The notes: generated from the sequence alone by a model not told the origin. 64,000 nucleotides of DNA from G963676095 sp963676095 (GCA_963676095.1 OY781040.1:6944001-7008000), one strand, 5' to 3'; positions 53,356 through 61,987 are shown, counted from the stretch's first letter. Program-made: numbers and translations.

Positions 53356-54273
53356 ATGAAAAAAACGTTGATAATAATCAATATATTTTTTTTTCTATCT
53401 GCTAACCTTCAAGCTCAAATAAGCATAGAAAAGGAAAAAGGTGGGTTCATGATTCTCGATGGTGGAAAAAAAGTAGCTTTTTACCAGAAAGAAGATACCA
53501 GTATGAGCCTGGAGAGCGGAAGGAATAATTTTCTGCACCCTGTTTATCTGCCCGACGGAACAGAAATTACAGAAAACGCGCCGGAAGACCATATGCACCA
53601 CAGAGGCATTTTCCTGGCGTGGCACCAAATTCTCATTAACAACAGGCAAATTTGCGATCCCTGGATGCTAAAAGATTTTATCGCTGATGTGAAAAGTATT
53701 GAATTCAAAAGAGTTGGCGATGGAAATGGCTCGTTCGAAACAAAAACTTTCTGGAAATCGCCCGGGTGGAAAAAAGGAAAGGAGGCGTTTCTTGAAGAAA
53801 ATACAACTTACCTTTTTTATAAACAGGAAGGAAACTACCATCGCATCAAGATCGATATCACCTTAAAGTCCCTCACAGACAGTTTGAAAATAGGAGGATC
53901 TGATGACGGAAAGGGATACGGTGGTTTTTCTGTCCGGATGAAATTACCGGACGATGTTAAATTTACCGGGGCCAAAGGGATTATTAAACCACAAACAACA
54001 GCTATTGAGACGGGAAATTACGTTAACATTTCCGGGTCGGTAGGTAGAGACGGGAAACAGGGAGGGATACTGATTTATGCAGATCCGGATAATCAGCCAT
54101 CTCCGCAAACATGGATCCTGCGCGAAAAAAACAGTATGCAGAATGCTGTTTTTCCAGGAAGTATCCCGATTGAAATACAAAAAGATGTTCCCCTTCATCT
54201 CTGTTACACGGTAGTTCTTTATAGTGGGAAGGTCAACGAAAAGCTGGTAATCAGGAAAATAACACAGGAATAA
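53356..54273 (+). CDS. PmoA-like / DUF6807 secreted protein
   Basis: A 305-aa protein with signal peptide (1-21, FLSANLQAQ). VYLPDGTEITENAPEDHMHH then RGIFLAWHQI, GNYHRIKIDITLKSL, GYGGFSVRMK and IPIEIQKDVPLHLCYTVVLY match the family annotated as methane oxygenase PmoA or DUF6807, which is unrelated to true particulate methane monooxygenase. Such genes often sit near Gfo/Idh/MocA oxidoreductases in carbohydrate-use loci; one lies 400 bp downstream on the opposite strand. Confidence 0.85.
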   Translation: MKKTLIIINIFFFLSANLQAQISIEKEKGGFMILDGGKKVAFYQKEDTSMSLESGRNNFLHPVYLPDGTEITENAPEDHMHHRGIFLAWHQILINNRQICDPWMLKDFIADVKSIEFKRVGDGNGSFETKTFWKSPGWKKGKEAFLEENTTYLFYKQEGNYHRIKIDITLKSLTDSLKIGGSDDGKGYGGFSVRMKLPDDVKFTGAKGIIKPQTTAIETGNYVNISGSVGRDGKQGGILIYADPDNQPSPQTWILREKNSMQNAVFPGSIPIEIQKDVPLHLCYTVVLYSGKVNEKLVIRKITQE

Positions 54274-54287
54274 TTAAATCTAAACAA

Positions 54288-54297
54288 GGGGGGGGGG
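54288..54297 (+). repeat. Poly-G tract (G10)
   Basis: Ten consecutive G residues 15 bp past the PmoA-like stop codon. Such tracts slip readily, but here no ORF crosses it. Confidence 0.8.
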
Positions 54298-54299
54298 AA

Positions 54300-54680
54300 A
54301 TGGTTATCCCTTATTTCTGTAGTTACTCTAGTTCCTATTGTTTGGGTATCACGCCATTGCTTTTCAATTCATTAACTCACCCGTTCACAATGTCCCCATG
54401 TTCTTCGCCCAACAGCGCAGCGTCAAACATTCAAACCACTCAAACATTACAGTTTCTGTTGTTCCTGTGGTTCCTATTATTGCGGGTTCCAGGTCTTTGT
54501 TTTTCTTCCAATTCACCAACTCACTAATTCACATGTGCCTATACCCCTCAATGCCAACAGCGTAGCGTCAAACAATCAAACATTTATTGTTTCGATCTGT
54601 GTTATCTGTGGTGAACATTCAAACTTCATTCTATCATTCACAAATTCTCCAGTTCACCACTTCTCCAATCCTCAATATCC
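54300..54680. repeat. Intergenic repeat-rich region related to the 28.4-28.6 kb repeats
   Basis: It contains CCAACAGCGCAGCGTCAAAC (54409-) and CCAACAGCGTAGCGTCAAAC (54554-), each followed by ACATTCAAAC/AATCAAAC, and diverged iterations of TTCACYAACTCACTAATTCA (54361-54400, 54512-54532, 54631-54660). The second repeat copy at 28591 has the matching CCAACAGCGCAGC. No plausible gene is present, although all three plus frames are long and open because of low stop content. Confidence 0.7.
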
Positions 54681-54681
54681 C

Positions 54682-55731
54682 TCACCTTACGTCCACCGTC
54701 CGCTTTTCCCGATTGCTTTTGAGGCAAGCCTCAAGAATAACCAGGGTTTCAAGACTTTGTTCGGGTTTCACCATTAAATCCGCTCCATTTGCCAAAACCT
54801 CGTATAAGTTTTGATAGAATGCATTGTAATTACCGGGGATGGTTTCAACCTTTCCGGAAATATGAAGCCCGTTCCGTTCCGTGTTTATTTGTCCCCAAAG
54901 AGAGGAAGGTTCGCTCCCCCACCCTGGTACATCAGGCAACCGGCCCGATTTCAGGTCATCCTCCTGAGGATCAATCCCCCATTTATGGAATGATCCCAAC
55001 GTGCCGTGCAAACTATAACGAGGTCCCGGCTCCCGAACCAAATAAGAACTTTTCAATATAACAGAAAGTCTTTCATATTGCATTCGGATATCATAATAGT
55101 CGGTCACAGTCCCCTCTTCCCGTAAGATATCCAGGTGAGAACAAACAGACCTTGGCATACCAAACAACACCAGGACCTGGTCAACCATATGCGATCCCAG
55201 GTTATACAGGACACCAATCCTTTCATTTCCTGCTTCTTTCCATGTTCCTGGCTGAATATAGTTGCGGTACCTGTCAAAATGCGACTCAAATTCGACCAAC
55301 CGTCCAAGCATTTTTTCCTCAATAACCTTCCTGATAGTCAAGAAATCTCCATCCAGGCGCCGGTTCTGAAAAACAGTGAGAATCAATCCTTTTTTCCCGG
55401 CAAGGTCAATCAGCTCAATAGCCTCATCTACATGCTGGGTGAAAGGCTTTTCGACAACGACATTCTTCCCGGCGAGCAGCGCCTGTTTACACATATTGTA
55501 ATGAAGAAAATCCGGGGTATTCACGATTACAAGATCAATATCCGGATCATCGAGAATATCGCTAAAAGAACGGACGATATGAGCTTCCGGATAAAACCCG
55601 GAAGAAAGGGACTTCGTCCTTTCCAATATTTTGCACAATCTATAATTCCGGTTCACTCTCAGCAGTGGCCCGTGAAAAACCATACCTGACATTCCGAACG
55701 AAGCCAGGGCTGTACGAATAATTTTACTCAT
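54682..55731 (-). CDS. Gfo/Idh/MocA-family oxidoreductase
   Basis: A 349-aa NAD(P)-dependent dehydrogenase. I start at 55731 (MSKIIRTALASFGMSGMVFH) because the G-x-S-G-x-x-F-H dinucleotide loop should begin the Rossmann fold; the longer frame adds a non-family leader. VNTPDFLHYNMCKQALLAGK and NVVVEKPFTQHVDEAIELI give the E-K-P motif; the second domain includes GVLYNLGSHMVDQVLVLFG. Substrates in the family are sugars or inositols. It is probably linked functionally to the neighbouring PmoA-like gene. Confidence 0.92.
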   Translation of the reverse strand: MSKIIRTALASFGMSGMVFHGPLLRVNRNYRLCKILERTKSLSSGFYPEAHIVRSFSDILDDPDIDLVIVNTPDFLHYNMCKQALLAGKNVVVEKPFTQHVDEAIELIDLAGKKGLILTVFQNRRLDGDFLTIRKVIEEKMLGRLVEFESHFDRYRNYIQPGTWKEAGNERIGVLYNLGSHMVDQVLVLFGMPRSVCSHLDILREEGTVTDYYDIRMQYERLSVILKSSYLVREPGPRYSLHGTLGSFHKWGIDPQEDDLKSGRLPDVPGWGSEPSSLWGQINTERNGLHISGKVETIPGNYNAFYQNLYEVLANGADLMVKPEQSLETLVILEACLKSNREKRTVDVR

Positions 55732-55936
55732 AGTTATTTTTTTCCTAAGATAAAAACAATTTATATGTTCTGTAAAATTGTTTTTAAACATTCCTGTCAA
55801 AACGGTATTGTTAAACATTTTTTACGTTTTGTTACTGCGTGATTTGTAGCTTTGTTAGAACCTATCAAAATGATCTGAATAAGAGAACCGGAAAAGCAGA
55901 TATTTGGTAACCATAAAACAATTAAAACAGAAATAC

Positions 55937-56653
55937 ATGAAAAACTTTTTAAGCAATTATACCGAAAACATGAATAATATGGTCAGGAAGATAAAATATC
56001 CAGGACCTGTGATTATGATCTCCCGTGAATGCGGTTGTTCTGCAAAAAGAATAGCGACAAAACTATCGAAGATTCTCACCGGGTACAGTTATTTATCTGA
56101 AACAAAAACAGATGTTGAATGGAAATGGGTCAGTAAGGAAATCATAGAAGAAGCAGCAAGAGAGCTGGAACTGGAACCCGAAAAAATAAAACAGGTTTTT
56201 CTGTCCGAAGCTAAAATCAGCATCCATGAGGTAACTACGGCATTCTCCACGGAAAAAATTTATGACGCCGAAGACCAGCAAATAATTGATTCGGTCAGAA
56301 AGGTTATCCGTCACCTGGCAGAGGAAGGAAATTGCATCATTGTTGGACGGGCCGCAGAAGTTATCGCAGCAGACATTCCCCGAAAATTAAGCATCAAACT
56401 CCAGGCTCCGCTTGAATGGAGGATACACCGGATCATGCAAATCAGCAATATGTCATATTTCGATGCACGCGAATATATCCTGGCAATAGACAGTCAGCGG
56501 GAATTATTTACCGAACATATGGCAGGCAGAAAATTAAATAACAGCGATTACGATCTTATTTTCAATTACTCGACTATGCTTGACGACCATATTGTTGATG
56601 CAATTGTCGCCGTTATTAAGAACAAACATTTTTTTGAAGAGGAAGAGGAATAA
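55937..56653 (+). CDS. Cytidylate-kinase-like protein
   Basis: A 238-aa protein. I start at 55937 (MKNFLSNYTENMNNMV); earlier codons are not conserved-looking. PVIMISRECGCSAKRIATKL is the Cmk-like P-loop variant (I-S-R-E-x-G-x-S-A/G-x-x-I-A), WVSKEIIEEAARELEL follows and NCIIVGRAAEVIAADIPRKL then SIKLQAPLEWRIHRIM matches the kinase core. These belong to the cytidylate_kin2 family; the nucleotide or other acceptor is unknown. The true cytidylate kinase is presumably elsewhere. Confidence 0.85.
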   Translation: MKNFLSNYTENMNNMVRKIKYPGPVIMISRECGCSAKRIATKLSKILTGYSYLSETKTDVEWKWVSKEIIEEAARELELEPEKIKQVFLSEAKISIHEVTTAFSTEKIYDAEDQQIIDSVRKVIRHLAEEGNCIIVGRAAEVIAADIPRKLSIKLQAPLEWRIHRIMQISNMSYFDAREYILAIDSQRELFTEHMAGRKLNNSDYDLIFNYSTMLDDHIVDAIVAVIKNKHFFEEEEE

Positions 56654-56657
56654 AAAA

Positions 56658-56680
56658 GCCGTCTGTGTGTGGCAGACGGC
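56658..56680. terminator. Terminator between cytidylate-kinase-like gene and rplI
   Basis: GCCGTCTG (56658-56665) pairs with CAGACGGC (56673-56680), loop TGTGTGG. The minus-strand reading is followed by TTTTTTATTCC (terminating the rplI operon). On the plus strand it is 5 bp past the preceding stop and followed by CTTATCTGTTT. Confidence 0.85.
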
Positions 56681-56738
56681 CTTATCTGTTTGAAAAAACG
56701 TTTGAACCTGTGTGTGTTGTGTTGTAAAAATTAATTTT

Positions 56739-57185
56739 TTATTCAGAAACAACTTCAAATCCGAAATCTACGACAACTTCTTTATGAAGTCTGATCTTAG
56801 CCGTATATTTTCCAACTTCCTTGATGCTGTCTTCTGTAATTTTGATCTGTTTCCGGTCGATGTCGAACCCAAGCTTGGCAATAGCTTCAGCCAGCTGGAT
56901 TGTATTAACAGAACCGAAAATCTTGCCAGAGGAACTTGTTTTGGCACCGATAATAACCTCTTTACCTCCCAGTTGGGCGGCAAGGGCCAGTGCTTCCTCT
57001 TTCAGTTTTGCTTCTTTATGGGCACGTTGCTTAATATTTTCAGCAAGTACTTTTTTGCTGGAAGAATTGGCAACAACAGCCATCTTTCCCGGGATCAAAT
57101 AATTTCGTCCATATCCGTCTTTTACGGTAACGATGTCATCTTTGCTCCCCAAATTTTGGATATCCTGTAATAAAATAATTTCCAT
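56739..57185 (-). CDS. rplI: 50S ribosomal protein L9
   Basis: A 148-aa two-domain rRNA-binding protein joined by a long helix. MEIILLQDIQNLGSKDDIVT and VKDGYGRNYLIPGKMAVVA are the diagnostic N-terminal domain; the C-terminal domain starts SSGKIFGSVNTIQLAEAIAK. Last gene of the rpsF-rpsR-rplI operon, 88 bp after rpsR, followed by a strong terminator. Confidence 0.97.
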   Translation of the reverse strand: MEIILLQDIQNLGSKDDIVTVKDGYGRNYLIPGKMAVVANSSSKKVLAENIKQRAHKEAKLKEEALALAAQLGGKEVIIGAKTSSSGKIFGSVNTIQLAEAIAKLGFDIDRKQIKITEDSIKEVGKYTAKIRLHKEVVVDFGFEVVSE

Positions 57186-57273
57186 TTTTCTTTCTTTTAC
57201 TTATTTCATGCGTGAGTAAAAAAATAAATTACCGCATGGAACAACCATTACAATCTTCAAAAGAAGTCTCCGG

Positions 57274-57543
57274 CTATTTCAACATATCGGTTAAAAAGGG
57301 CAGCAATGCTAAATGACGGGCTCTTTTTACTGCTTTAGCCACTTTACGCTGGTACTTTAATGAAGTTCCGGTAATGCGCCTTGGAAGAATACGTCCCTGT
57401 TCGTTCAGGAATTTTTTCAAAAACTCCGGATCTTTATAATCAACGAACTTAATTTTGTTCTTTTTAAACCTGCAGTACTTTTTCTTTTTAATTTCTACAG
57501 ATGGTGGGGTCAGGTAACGAATTTCACCTTGATTGTTTGCCAT
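57274..57543 (-). CDS. rpsR: 30S ribosomal protein S18
   Basis: An 89-aa protein. CRFKKNKIKFVDYKDPEFLK and ILPRRITGTSLKYQRKVAKA, then VKRARHLALLPF, are the S18 core that pairs with S6 on the 30S platform. It starts 3 bp after the rpsF stop codon (57547 versus 57543) and is translationally close to it. Single N-terminal cysteine, so not the zinc-binding form. Confidence 0.97.
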   Translation of the reverse strand: MANNQGEIRYLTPPSVEIKKKKYCRFKKNKIKFVDYKDPEFLKKFLNEQGRILPRRITGTSLKYQRKVAKAVKRARHLALLPFLTDMLK

Positions 57544-57546
57544 AGC

Positions 57547-57900
57547 TTAATTCTCCTTTTCAGTTTTTGCTTTCAAGTTGTTTTTTCTTTTTTCACTGTA
57601 CTCGATAGCGTATTTATCCATTTTGAAAGTAAGGAAACGGATAACACGTTCATCACGTCTGTACTGAATTTCCAACGTCTGGATGAATTCAGGCTCTGCC
57701 TTGAACTCAAACAAGTGATAGAAACCGGTACTTTTTTTCTGAATGGGATAAGCCAATTTGCGCAATCCCCAGTCCTCTTCATTGACAATCTCTCCTCCAT
57801 TTGAGGTGATGATGTCTCTGAATTTAGTTACCGCTTCCTTTATCTGAACATCAGATAAAACGGGAGTTACAATGAAAACGGTTTCATACTGGTTTTTCAT
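57547..57900 (-). CDS. rpsF: 30S ribosomal protein S6
   Basis: A 117-aa protein. YETVFIVTPVLSDVQIKEAV, GGEIVNEEDWGLRKLAYPIQ, KKSTGFYHLFEFKAEP and RYRRDERVIRFLTFKMDK (approximately) match the S6 ferredoxin-like fold that binds S18. First gene of the operon. A -7 box and a leader palindrome precede it. Confidence 0.97.
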   Translation of the reverse strand: MKNQYETVFIVTPVLSDVQIKEAVTKFRDIITSNGGEIVNEEDWGLRKLAYPIQKKSTGFYHLFEFKAEPEFIQTLEIQYRRDERVIRFLTFKMDKYAIEYSEKRKNNLKAKTEKEN

Positions 57901-57932
57901 AAAACATCTAATTTATTAAACATTAAAATTAT

Positions 57933-57959
57933 ACCTGAAATTCAGGTGGCGCAAAATTA
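57933..57959 (-). promoter_or_regulatory. rpsF promoter (-7 box) and leader palindrome
   Basis: Minus-strand -7 box TAATTTTG (57952-57959), then about 4 bases later the palindrome ACCTGAA-T-TTCAGGT (57933-57947), which would lie at the very start of the transcript, about 30 bases upstream of the rpsF start. S6:S18 autoregulates its operon through a leader RNA in many bacteria; I cannot confirm that this hairpin is that site. Confidence 0.5.
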
Positions 57960-58227
57960 GAAATATATTTGTTTTTAACAAAATCCAGGATGAAAATAAT
58001 ATTAATAAACAAGTTCATTTTAAATCCACAGTATTGCACGGGAAATCTTTTGCCAATACGGGCTGGTTACATTCAAAAGATCCGGTATTGACGGTGGCAT
58101 CATGATTTTCCTCTTACCCCGAAGGAGAGGTTTGGCCTTCATGTCTCGTTCCATCATCTTAATTTTAAGAATTTATTTATTTGTCCACAGTTCGTAGTCC
58201 GATACTTTTCTCTCAGAATATGTTTTC
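57960..58227. other. Intergenic between rpsF and the HAD gene
   Basis: About 270 bp with divergent promoters. No gene recognised. Confidence 0.45.
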
Positions 58228-58235
58228 TAATTTTG
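58228..58235 (+). promoter_or_regulatory. Bacteroidetes-type -7 box for the HAD gene
   Basis: TAATTTTG (TAnnTTTG), 17 bases before the ATG at 58253; it argues against the longer frame from 58181. Confidence 0.5.
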
Positions 58236-58252
58236 CAGCATATTTATTCAAC

Positions 58253-58849
58253 ATGAAACTGGAAAAATATTCAAAAGCCAGGGCGCTAATTTTTGATCTG
58301 GATGGGACATTATCCGATTCACTGCCTGTACATATAGCAACCTGGCATACTGTATGTGCACATTTTAAGTGTCGGTTCGATGAAAAGATTATAGAAGAAA
58401 TGACAGGTATGCCGACAATTCGTTTTGCTGAACGGATAATTGCAAACAATAATTTAAAAAACGTACTTCCTGAGGATATTGTAAAAATGAAACAAGAAAT
58501 TTTTTGGGAAAGTGCGGGCTTGTTGAAACCACATCCCCGGGTTGTAGAACTGGTTTACGAATATTATGGAGTGTTTCCAATGGCTGTTGGTACCGGAGCA
58601 AGCCGACGCAGTGCATTTGTTCAGTTGGATACGCTTAACCTCACGAAATATTTCGATGCCATTGTCACGGCAGATGATGTAACCCATCACAAACCCGAAC
58701 CCGAAACGTTCCTGAAATGTGCAGAGCAGCTCCGCGTTAATCCGACTGATTGTCAAGTGTTCGAAGATGGTATCCTGGGGATGCGGGCTGCAAAAAAGGC
58801 AGGCATGTACCTGACAGATGTAAGGCCCTTTACCGCACAATTAGTGTAA
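58253..58849 (+). CDS. HAD-superfamily phosphatase/phosphoglucomutase-like protein
   Basis: A 198-aa cytosolic protein. Start at 58253 (MKLEKYSKARALIFDLDGTL) placed after the -7 box. Motif I IFDLDGTLSDSLPVH, C1 cap with EEMTGMPTIRFAERI, motif II AVGTGASRRS, motif III Lys in HHKPEPETFLKCAEQL and motif IV VFEDGILGMRAAKKAGM. The ensemble resembles beta-phosphoglucomutase and YqaB fructose-1-phosphate phosphatases; the reaction is not decided. Confidence 0.88.
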   Translation: MKLEKYSKARALIFDLDGTLSDSLPVHIATWHTVCAHFKCRFDEKIIEEMTGMPTIRFAERIIANNNLKNVLPEDIVKMKQEIFWESAGLLKPHPRVVELVYEYYGVFPMAVGTGASRRSAFVQLDTLNLTKYFDAIVTADDVTHHKPEPETFLKCAEQLRVNPTDCQVFEDGILGMRAAKKAGMYLTDVRPFTAQLV

Positions 58850-58855
58850 TTTTGA

Positions 58856-59224
58856 ATGAGAACTTTAAAACAAATACTGATCATCTTGGGGATCAATTTT
58901 GCCGGTGAATTCTTAAGTTATATCCTGCATCTGCCCCTGCCTGGGAGCATAACAGGTATGCTACTGATGCTTCTCTTGCTATTGACGGGGATTATACAAG
59001 AAAAACAAATCGCGGAAACTGCTGATTTTTTCCTGAACAACATGGGATTCTTCTTTATCCCGGCCGGCGTCAGTGTAATGGTCTCATACGAGGCACTTGG
59101 AGGCAATTATGCCGGGATTTTACTCGTAATTGTGTTATCAACCCTGATTGTTATGTCTGTAACCGGACTGGTCACTCAATTCCTTATTAAACGAAACGAG
59201 GAAAAAGATGGAAAAGTTAACTAA
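58856..59224 (+). CDS. lrgA: CidA/LrgA family membrane protein
   Basis: A 122-aa protein with four hydrophobic helices: LKQILIILGINFAGEFLSYI, LPLPGSITGMLLMLLLLLTG, MGFFFIPAGVSVMVSYEAL and ILLVIVLSTLIVMSVTGL. The L-P-x-P-G-S-I-x-G-M and N-x-G-F-F-x-x-P-A-G-V motifs are diagnostic of the holin-like CidA/LrgA proteins, linked to murein hydrolase control and pyruvate or byproduct transport. It overlaps the LrgB gene by 17 bp. Confidence 0.9.
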   Translation: MRTLKQILIILGINFAGEFLSYILHLPLPGSITGMLLMLLLLLTGIIQEKQIAETADFFLNNMGFFFIPAGVSVMVSYEALGGNYAGILLVIVLSTLIVMSVTGLVTQFLIKRNEEKDGKVN

Positions 59225-59903
59225 CACGCACCTTTTTGGAATCTTACTTACTATCGCTTGTTTTTACGGAATTGCCTATTTCCGAAACAAACTCCGAAAA
59301 AATTGGATCAACCCGTTGCTTTTATCAGTTACCCTTATTATTTTATTGCTGATATTCATGAGAATACCCTATGCTAATTATATGAAGGGAGGCGGTGTAA
59401 TCCATGCATTTCTGGGACCGGTAACGGTGGTACTGGCTTTGCCGTTGTACAGGCAAAGAAAATTACTGGTGGCGCATAAATACCCCATAATAGGTGGAAT
59501 AATTTCCGGGGTCGTGTCCTCGGTTGTATCGGTTGTACTCCTATGCCGTTTGATCGGGCTAAACGGGCTTCTCGAGAAATCGCTGGTTCCTCATTCCGTA
59601 ACCACGCCAATCGGGATCAGTCTGAGTAATCTGATGGGGGCCACAGAGGGAGTAACGGTGCTTTCTATTATGATAACAGGTATCCTGGGAGCAGCTATCG
59701 CCCCAAAGGTTTACAGAATGCTAAAAATAATCCATCCCGTAGCTAAGGGGATCGGTTTAGGAACATCATCACATGCGCTTGGTACAACAAAGGCCCTTGA
59801 AATGGGGGAAACAGAAGGTGCCATGAGTAGTCTTGCAATAGGCGTTGCAGCCATTACCACTGTAATTGCTGTTGTTTTTATGCAAACATTTCACTTGTAC
59901 TAA
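59208..59903 (+). CDS. lrgB: CidB/LrgB family membrane protein
   Basis: A 231-aa membrane protein that works with LrgA. FLGPVTVVLALPLYRQRKLL, LVPHSVTTPIGISLSNLMGA and GIGLGTSSHALGTTKALEMG then EGAMSSLAIGVA are the invariant LrgB blocks. The first codons overlap the end of lrgA by 17 bp, so the pair is translationally coupled. Together they form the usual LrgAB operon; no LytSR two-component system is present here. Confidence 0.93.
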   Translation: MEKLTNTHLFGILLTIACFYGIAYFRNKLRKNWINPLLLSVTLIILLLIFMRIPYANYMKGGGVIHAFLGPVTVVLALPLYRQRKLLVAHKYPIIGGIISGVVSSVVSVVLLCRLIGLNGLLEKSLVPHSVTTPIGISLSNLMGATEGVTVLSIMITGILGAAIAPKVYRMLKIIHPVAKGIGLGTSSHALGTTKALEMGETEGAMSSLAIGVAAITTVIAVVFMQTFHLY

Positions 59904-59936
59904 ATATGTCTGGCAAGCCTTACTTCCTGACTGGGG

Positions 59937-60917
59937 TTATTCCTGTTCATGAAGGTATCTTTCGAGTTCATCGGCAATCCGGTCGGCGTCGATCGATTTC
60001 CCGATAAAAACGATCGTATTTATGGGCTCTTCGCCAGGCGTTATAATCGATCCCTCAGTATAGGATACTGCACCGCCAACTGCCTGTACAATAACTTTAT
60101 CAGGTTGTCCTTCAGGAAAAAGGATCCCTTTGACACGATAGACATCAAGTTGGTTGATCGCGACAAAATAATTAAACCAATACTGAAACCGGTCAAGGTT
60201 GACCGGACCGTAAAACCTATGTGTAAAAGTTGTATATCTTTTCGACTCTGTTACCCTGAACATAAAATTACCGGACAATTTTTGTTCAAGTTGCCCGTGA
60301 ACTTTTTCCTCAAAAGTTTCCAGACTGAAATCAGCCAACTCGGAAAAACTGGTATGAATAATTTTTGCTGAAGAGTTGTAAACGGTTAACCGCCTGTCGA
60401 TCCCGGGCAGTACCTTTGGATCAACCCCTTCCGTTTTATTTACCAGTAACAGGTCACTTAATATAACTTGCATCTGCTGCTCGGTCCCCTTAAGTTGCTC
60501 ATCGAAATTAAGGGCATCAATCAAACAAATACTTCCCTGAAGGGAAAAATGTTCTTTCAGCTGCCCTTCTGCGTAAAAAGGCCTGATCACCCGGGAAAGA
60601 TCAGCCACTCCAGTAGTCTCGATCAATAAAAAATCAATATTGTCCGAACTATTTGCCAGTTCGATTAAAGTAAGAGAAAATTCATCGAATATACTGCAGC
60701 AAATACAGCCGTTACTCAAATCGTAGACTTTCTCTGTGCGCATCCCGACAATTAAATCATGATCGATCGAAACTTCCCCGAATTCATTCTCCACAAGAGC
60801 CAGCTTCAGGTGCTTGTGCATATGGATAAGCCTGTTGATAAAAGTCGTTTTACCCGCTCCCAGAAAACCGGTAATGATCAGTACCGGTATTTTATTTACC
60901 TCGCTATTTAAATTCAA
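59937..60917 (-). CDS. CobW/P47K (COG0523) GTP-binding protein
   Basis: A 326-aa GTPase. IPVLIITGFLGAGKTTFINR holds Walker A; NGCICCSIFDEFSLTLIEL the metal-binding C-x-C-C; LIETTGVADLSRVIRPF and LLLVNKTEGVD the G3 and G4 regions. COG0523 proteins are metal chaperones or insertases for Zn or Co enzymes. The C-terminal CobW_C domain (YTTFTHRFYGPVNLDRFQYW) is complete. It sits 32 bp after tsaD's stop on the same strand. Confidence 0.9.
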   Translation of the reverse strand: MNLNSEVNKIPVLIITGFLGAGKTTFINRLIHMHKHLKLALVENEFGEVSIDHDLIVGMRTEKVYDLSNGCICCSIFDEFSLTLIELANSSDNIDFLLIETTGVADLSRVIRPFYAEGQLKEHFSLQGSICLIDALNFDEQLKGTEQQMQVILSDLLLVNKTEGVDPKVLPGIDRRLTVYNSSAKIIHTSFSELADFSLETFEEKVHGQLEQKLSGNFMFRVTESKRYTTFTHRFYGPVNLDRFQYWFNYFVAINQLDVYRVKGILFPEGQPDKVIVQAVGGAVSYTEGSIITPGEEPINTIVFIGKSIDADRIADELERYLHEQE

Positions 60918-60949
60918 AACAGAATTTTTTCAGGTTCAAGACAGTTACA

Positions 60950-61987
60950 TTACTCATTAATATTCATCCTGGCAAAAGGAACAGCCTCCTGTCCGATAAA
61001 TTCACCTTTTTGATATTTATAAAAACCGGTTATCGCGATCATTGCAGCATTATCCATCGTAAATGCAAACTTAGGAATAAACAGGTTCCAACCCCTTTTT
61101 TGAGCCTCAGCTCGTAGGGTGTTTTGTAATCCGGAATTGGCAGACACTCCCCCGGCAACCGTGATTTCCCTTATCCCTGTCTCACGGGCTACCAGGATCA
61201 GTTTATCGAGTAAGATATCGATAATCGTCTTTTGCAGGGAAGCGCATAAATCTGCTTTATTCTCTTCTATAAAATTTTCATTCTCTTTTAACTGGTCACG
61301 TAAAAAATAAAGGAAACTTGTTTTCAGTCCGCTAAAACTATAATCGAAATCTTTTATACGGGGTTTTGCGAACTGAAAAGCACTGGCATTTCCTTCTTTT
61401 GCCAAACGGTCGATCAATGGCCCTCCAGGATAAGGCATCCCCATCACCTTGGCACATTTATCGAAAGCTTCTCCTGCGGCATCGTCAATTGTCTGACCGA
61501 GAACTTCCATATCAAGGTAATCTTTTACCAGAATAATCTGAGAATTACCGCCACTCACCAGCAGACAGATATGCGGAAACTCAGGGGCTCTGAATTCAAC
61601 ATCTTTTTCCCTGATAAAATGTGCAAGAACATGTCCTTGCAGATGATTGATATCGATCATTGGAATATCCAATGACAATGCCAAACCTTTAGCGAAAGAA
61701 GTTCCAACCAGTAAAGAACCGAGAAGACCGGGCCCTCGGGTAAATGCAACTGCAGTGATTTCATCGACACTAATCCCGGCTTGCTTTATCGCCTGGTCAA
61801 CAACAGGAACAATATTCTGCTGGTGAGCCCGGGAAGCAAGCTCCGGCACAACCCCGCCGTAAGCCTGGTGTACTTTCTGGCTCGCTACAATATTCGATAG
61901 TAAATATTCGTTCCTTAAAACAGCGGCCGATGTATCATCGCATGAAGATTCGATCCCAAGAATGGTAATATCTTTTATCTGATTCAT
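60950..61987 (-). CDS. tsaD: tRNA N6-adenosine threonylcarbamoyltransferase TsaD
   Basis: A 345-aa enzyme that, with TsaB/TsaE, installs t6A at position 37 of ANN-decoding tRNAs. I start at 61987 (MNQIKDITILGIESSCDDTS), the family's canonical beginning; the longer frame to 62032 adds nothing known. PVINHLQGHVLA-type block reads IDINHLQGHVLAHF (metal-binding H-x3-H), then LLVSGGNSQIILVKD, DDAAGEAFDKCAKVMGMPYP and TVAGGVSANSGL. All motifs intact. Confidence 0.96.
   Translation of the reverse strand: MNQIKDITILGIESSCDDTSAAVLRNEYLLSNIVASQKVHQAYGGVVPELASRAHQQNIVPVVDQAIKQAGISVDEITAVAFTRGPGLLGSLLVGTSFAKGLALSLDIPMIDINHLQGHVLAHFIREKDVEFRAPEFPHICLLVSGGNSQIILVKDYLDMEVLGQTIDDAAGEAFDKCAKVMGMPYPGGPLIDRLAKEGNASAFQFAKPRIKDFDYSFSGLKTSFLYFLRDQLKENENFIEENKADLCASLQKTIIDILLDKLILVARETGIREITVAGGVSANSGLQNTLRAEAQKRGWNLFIPKFAFTMDNAAMIAITGFYKYQKGEFIGQEAVPFARMNINE

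Noticed and set aside
54300..54814. Several 75-90-codon plus frames in the repeat-rich gap
   Set aside because: They are read through repeats of TTCACTAACTC type with few stops; amino-acid composition is repetitive and overlaps the minus-strand oxidoreductase.
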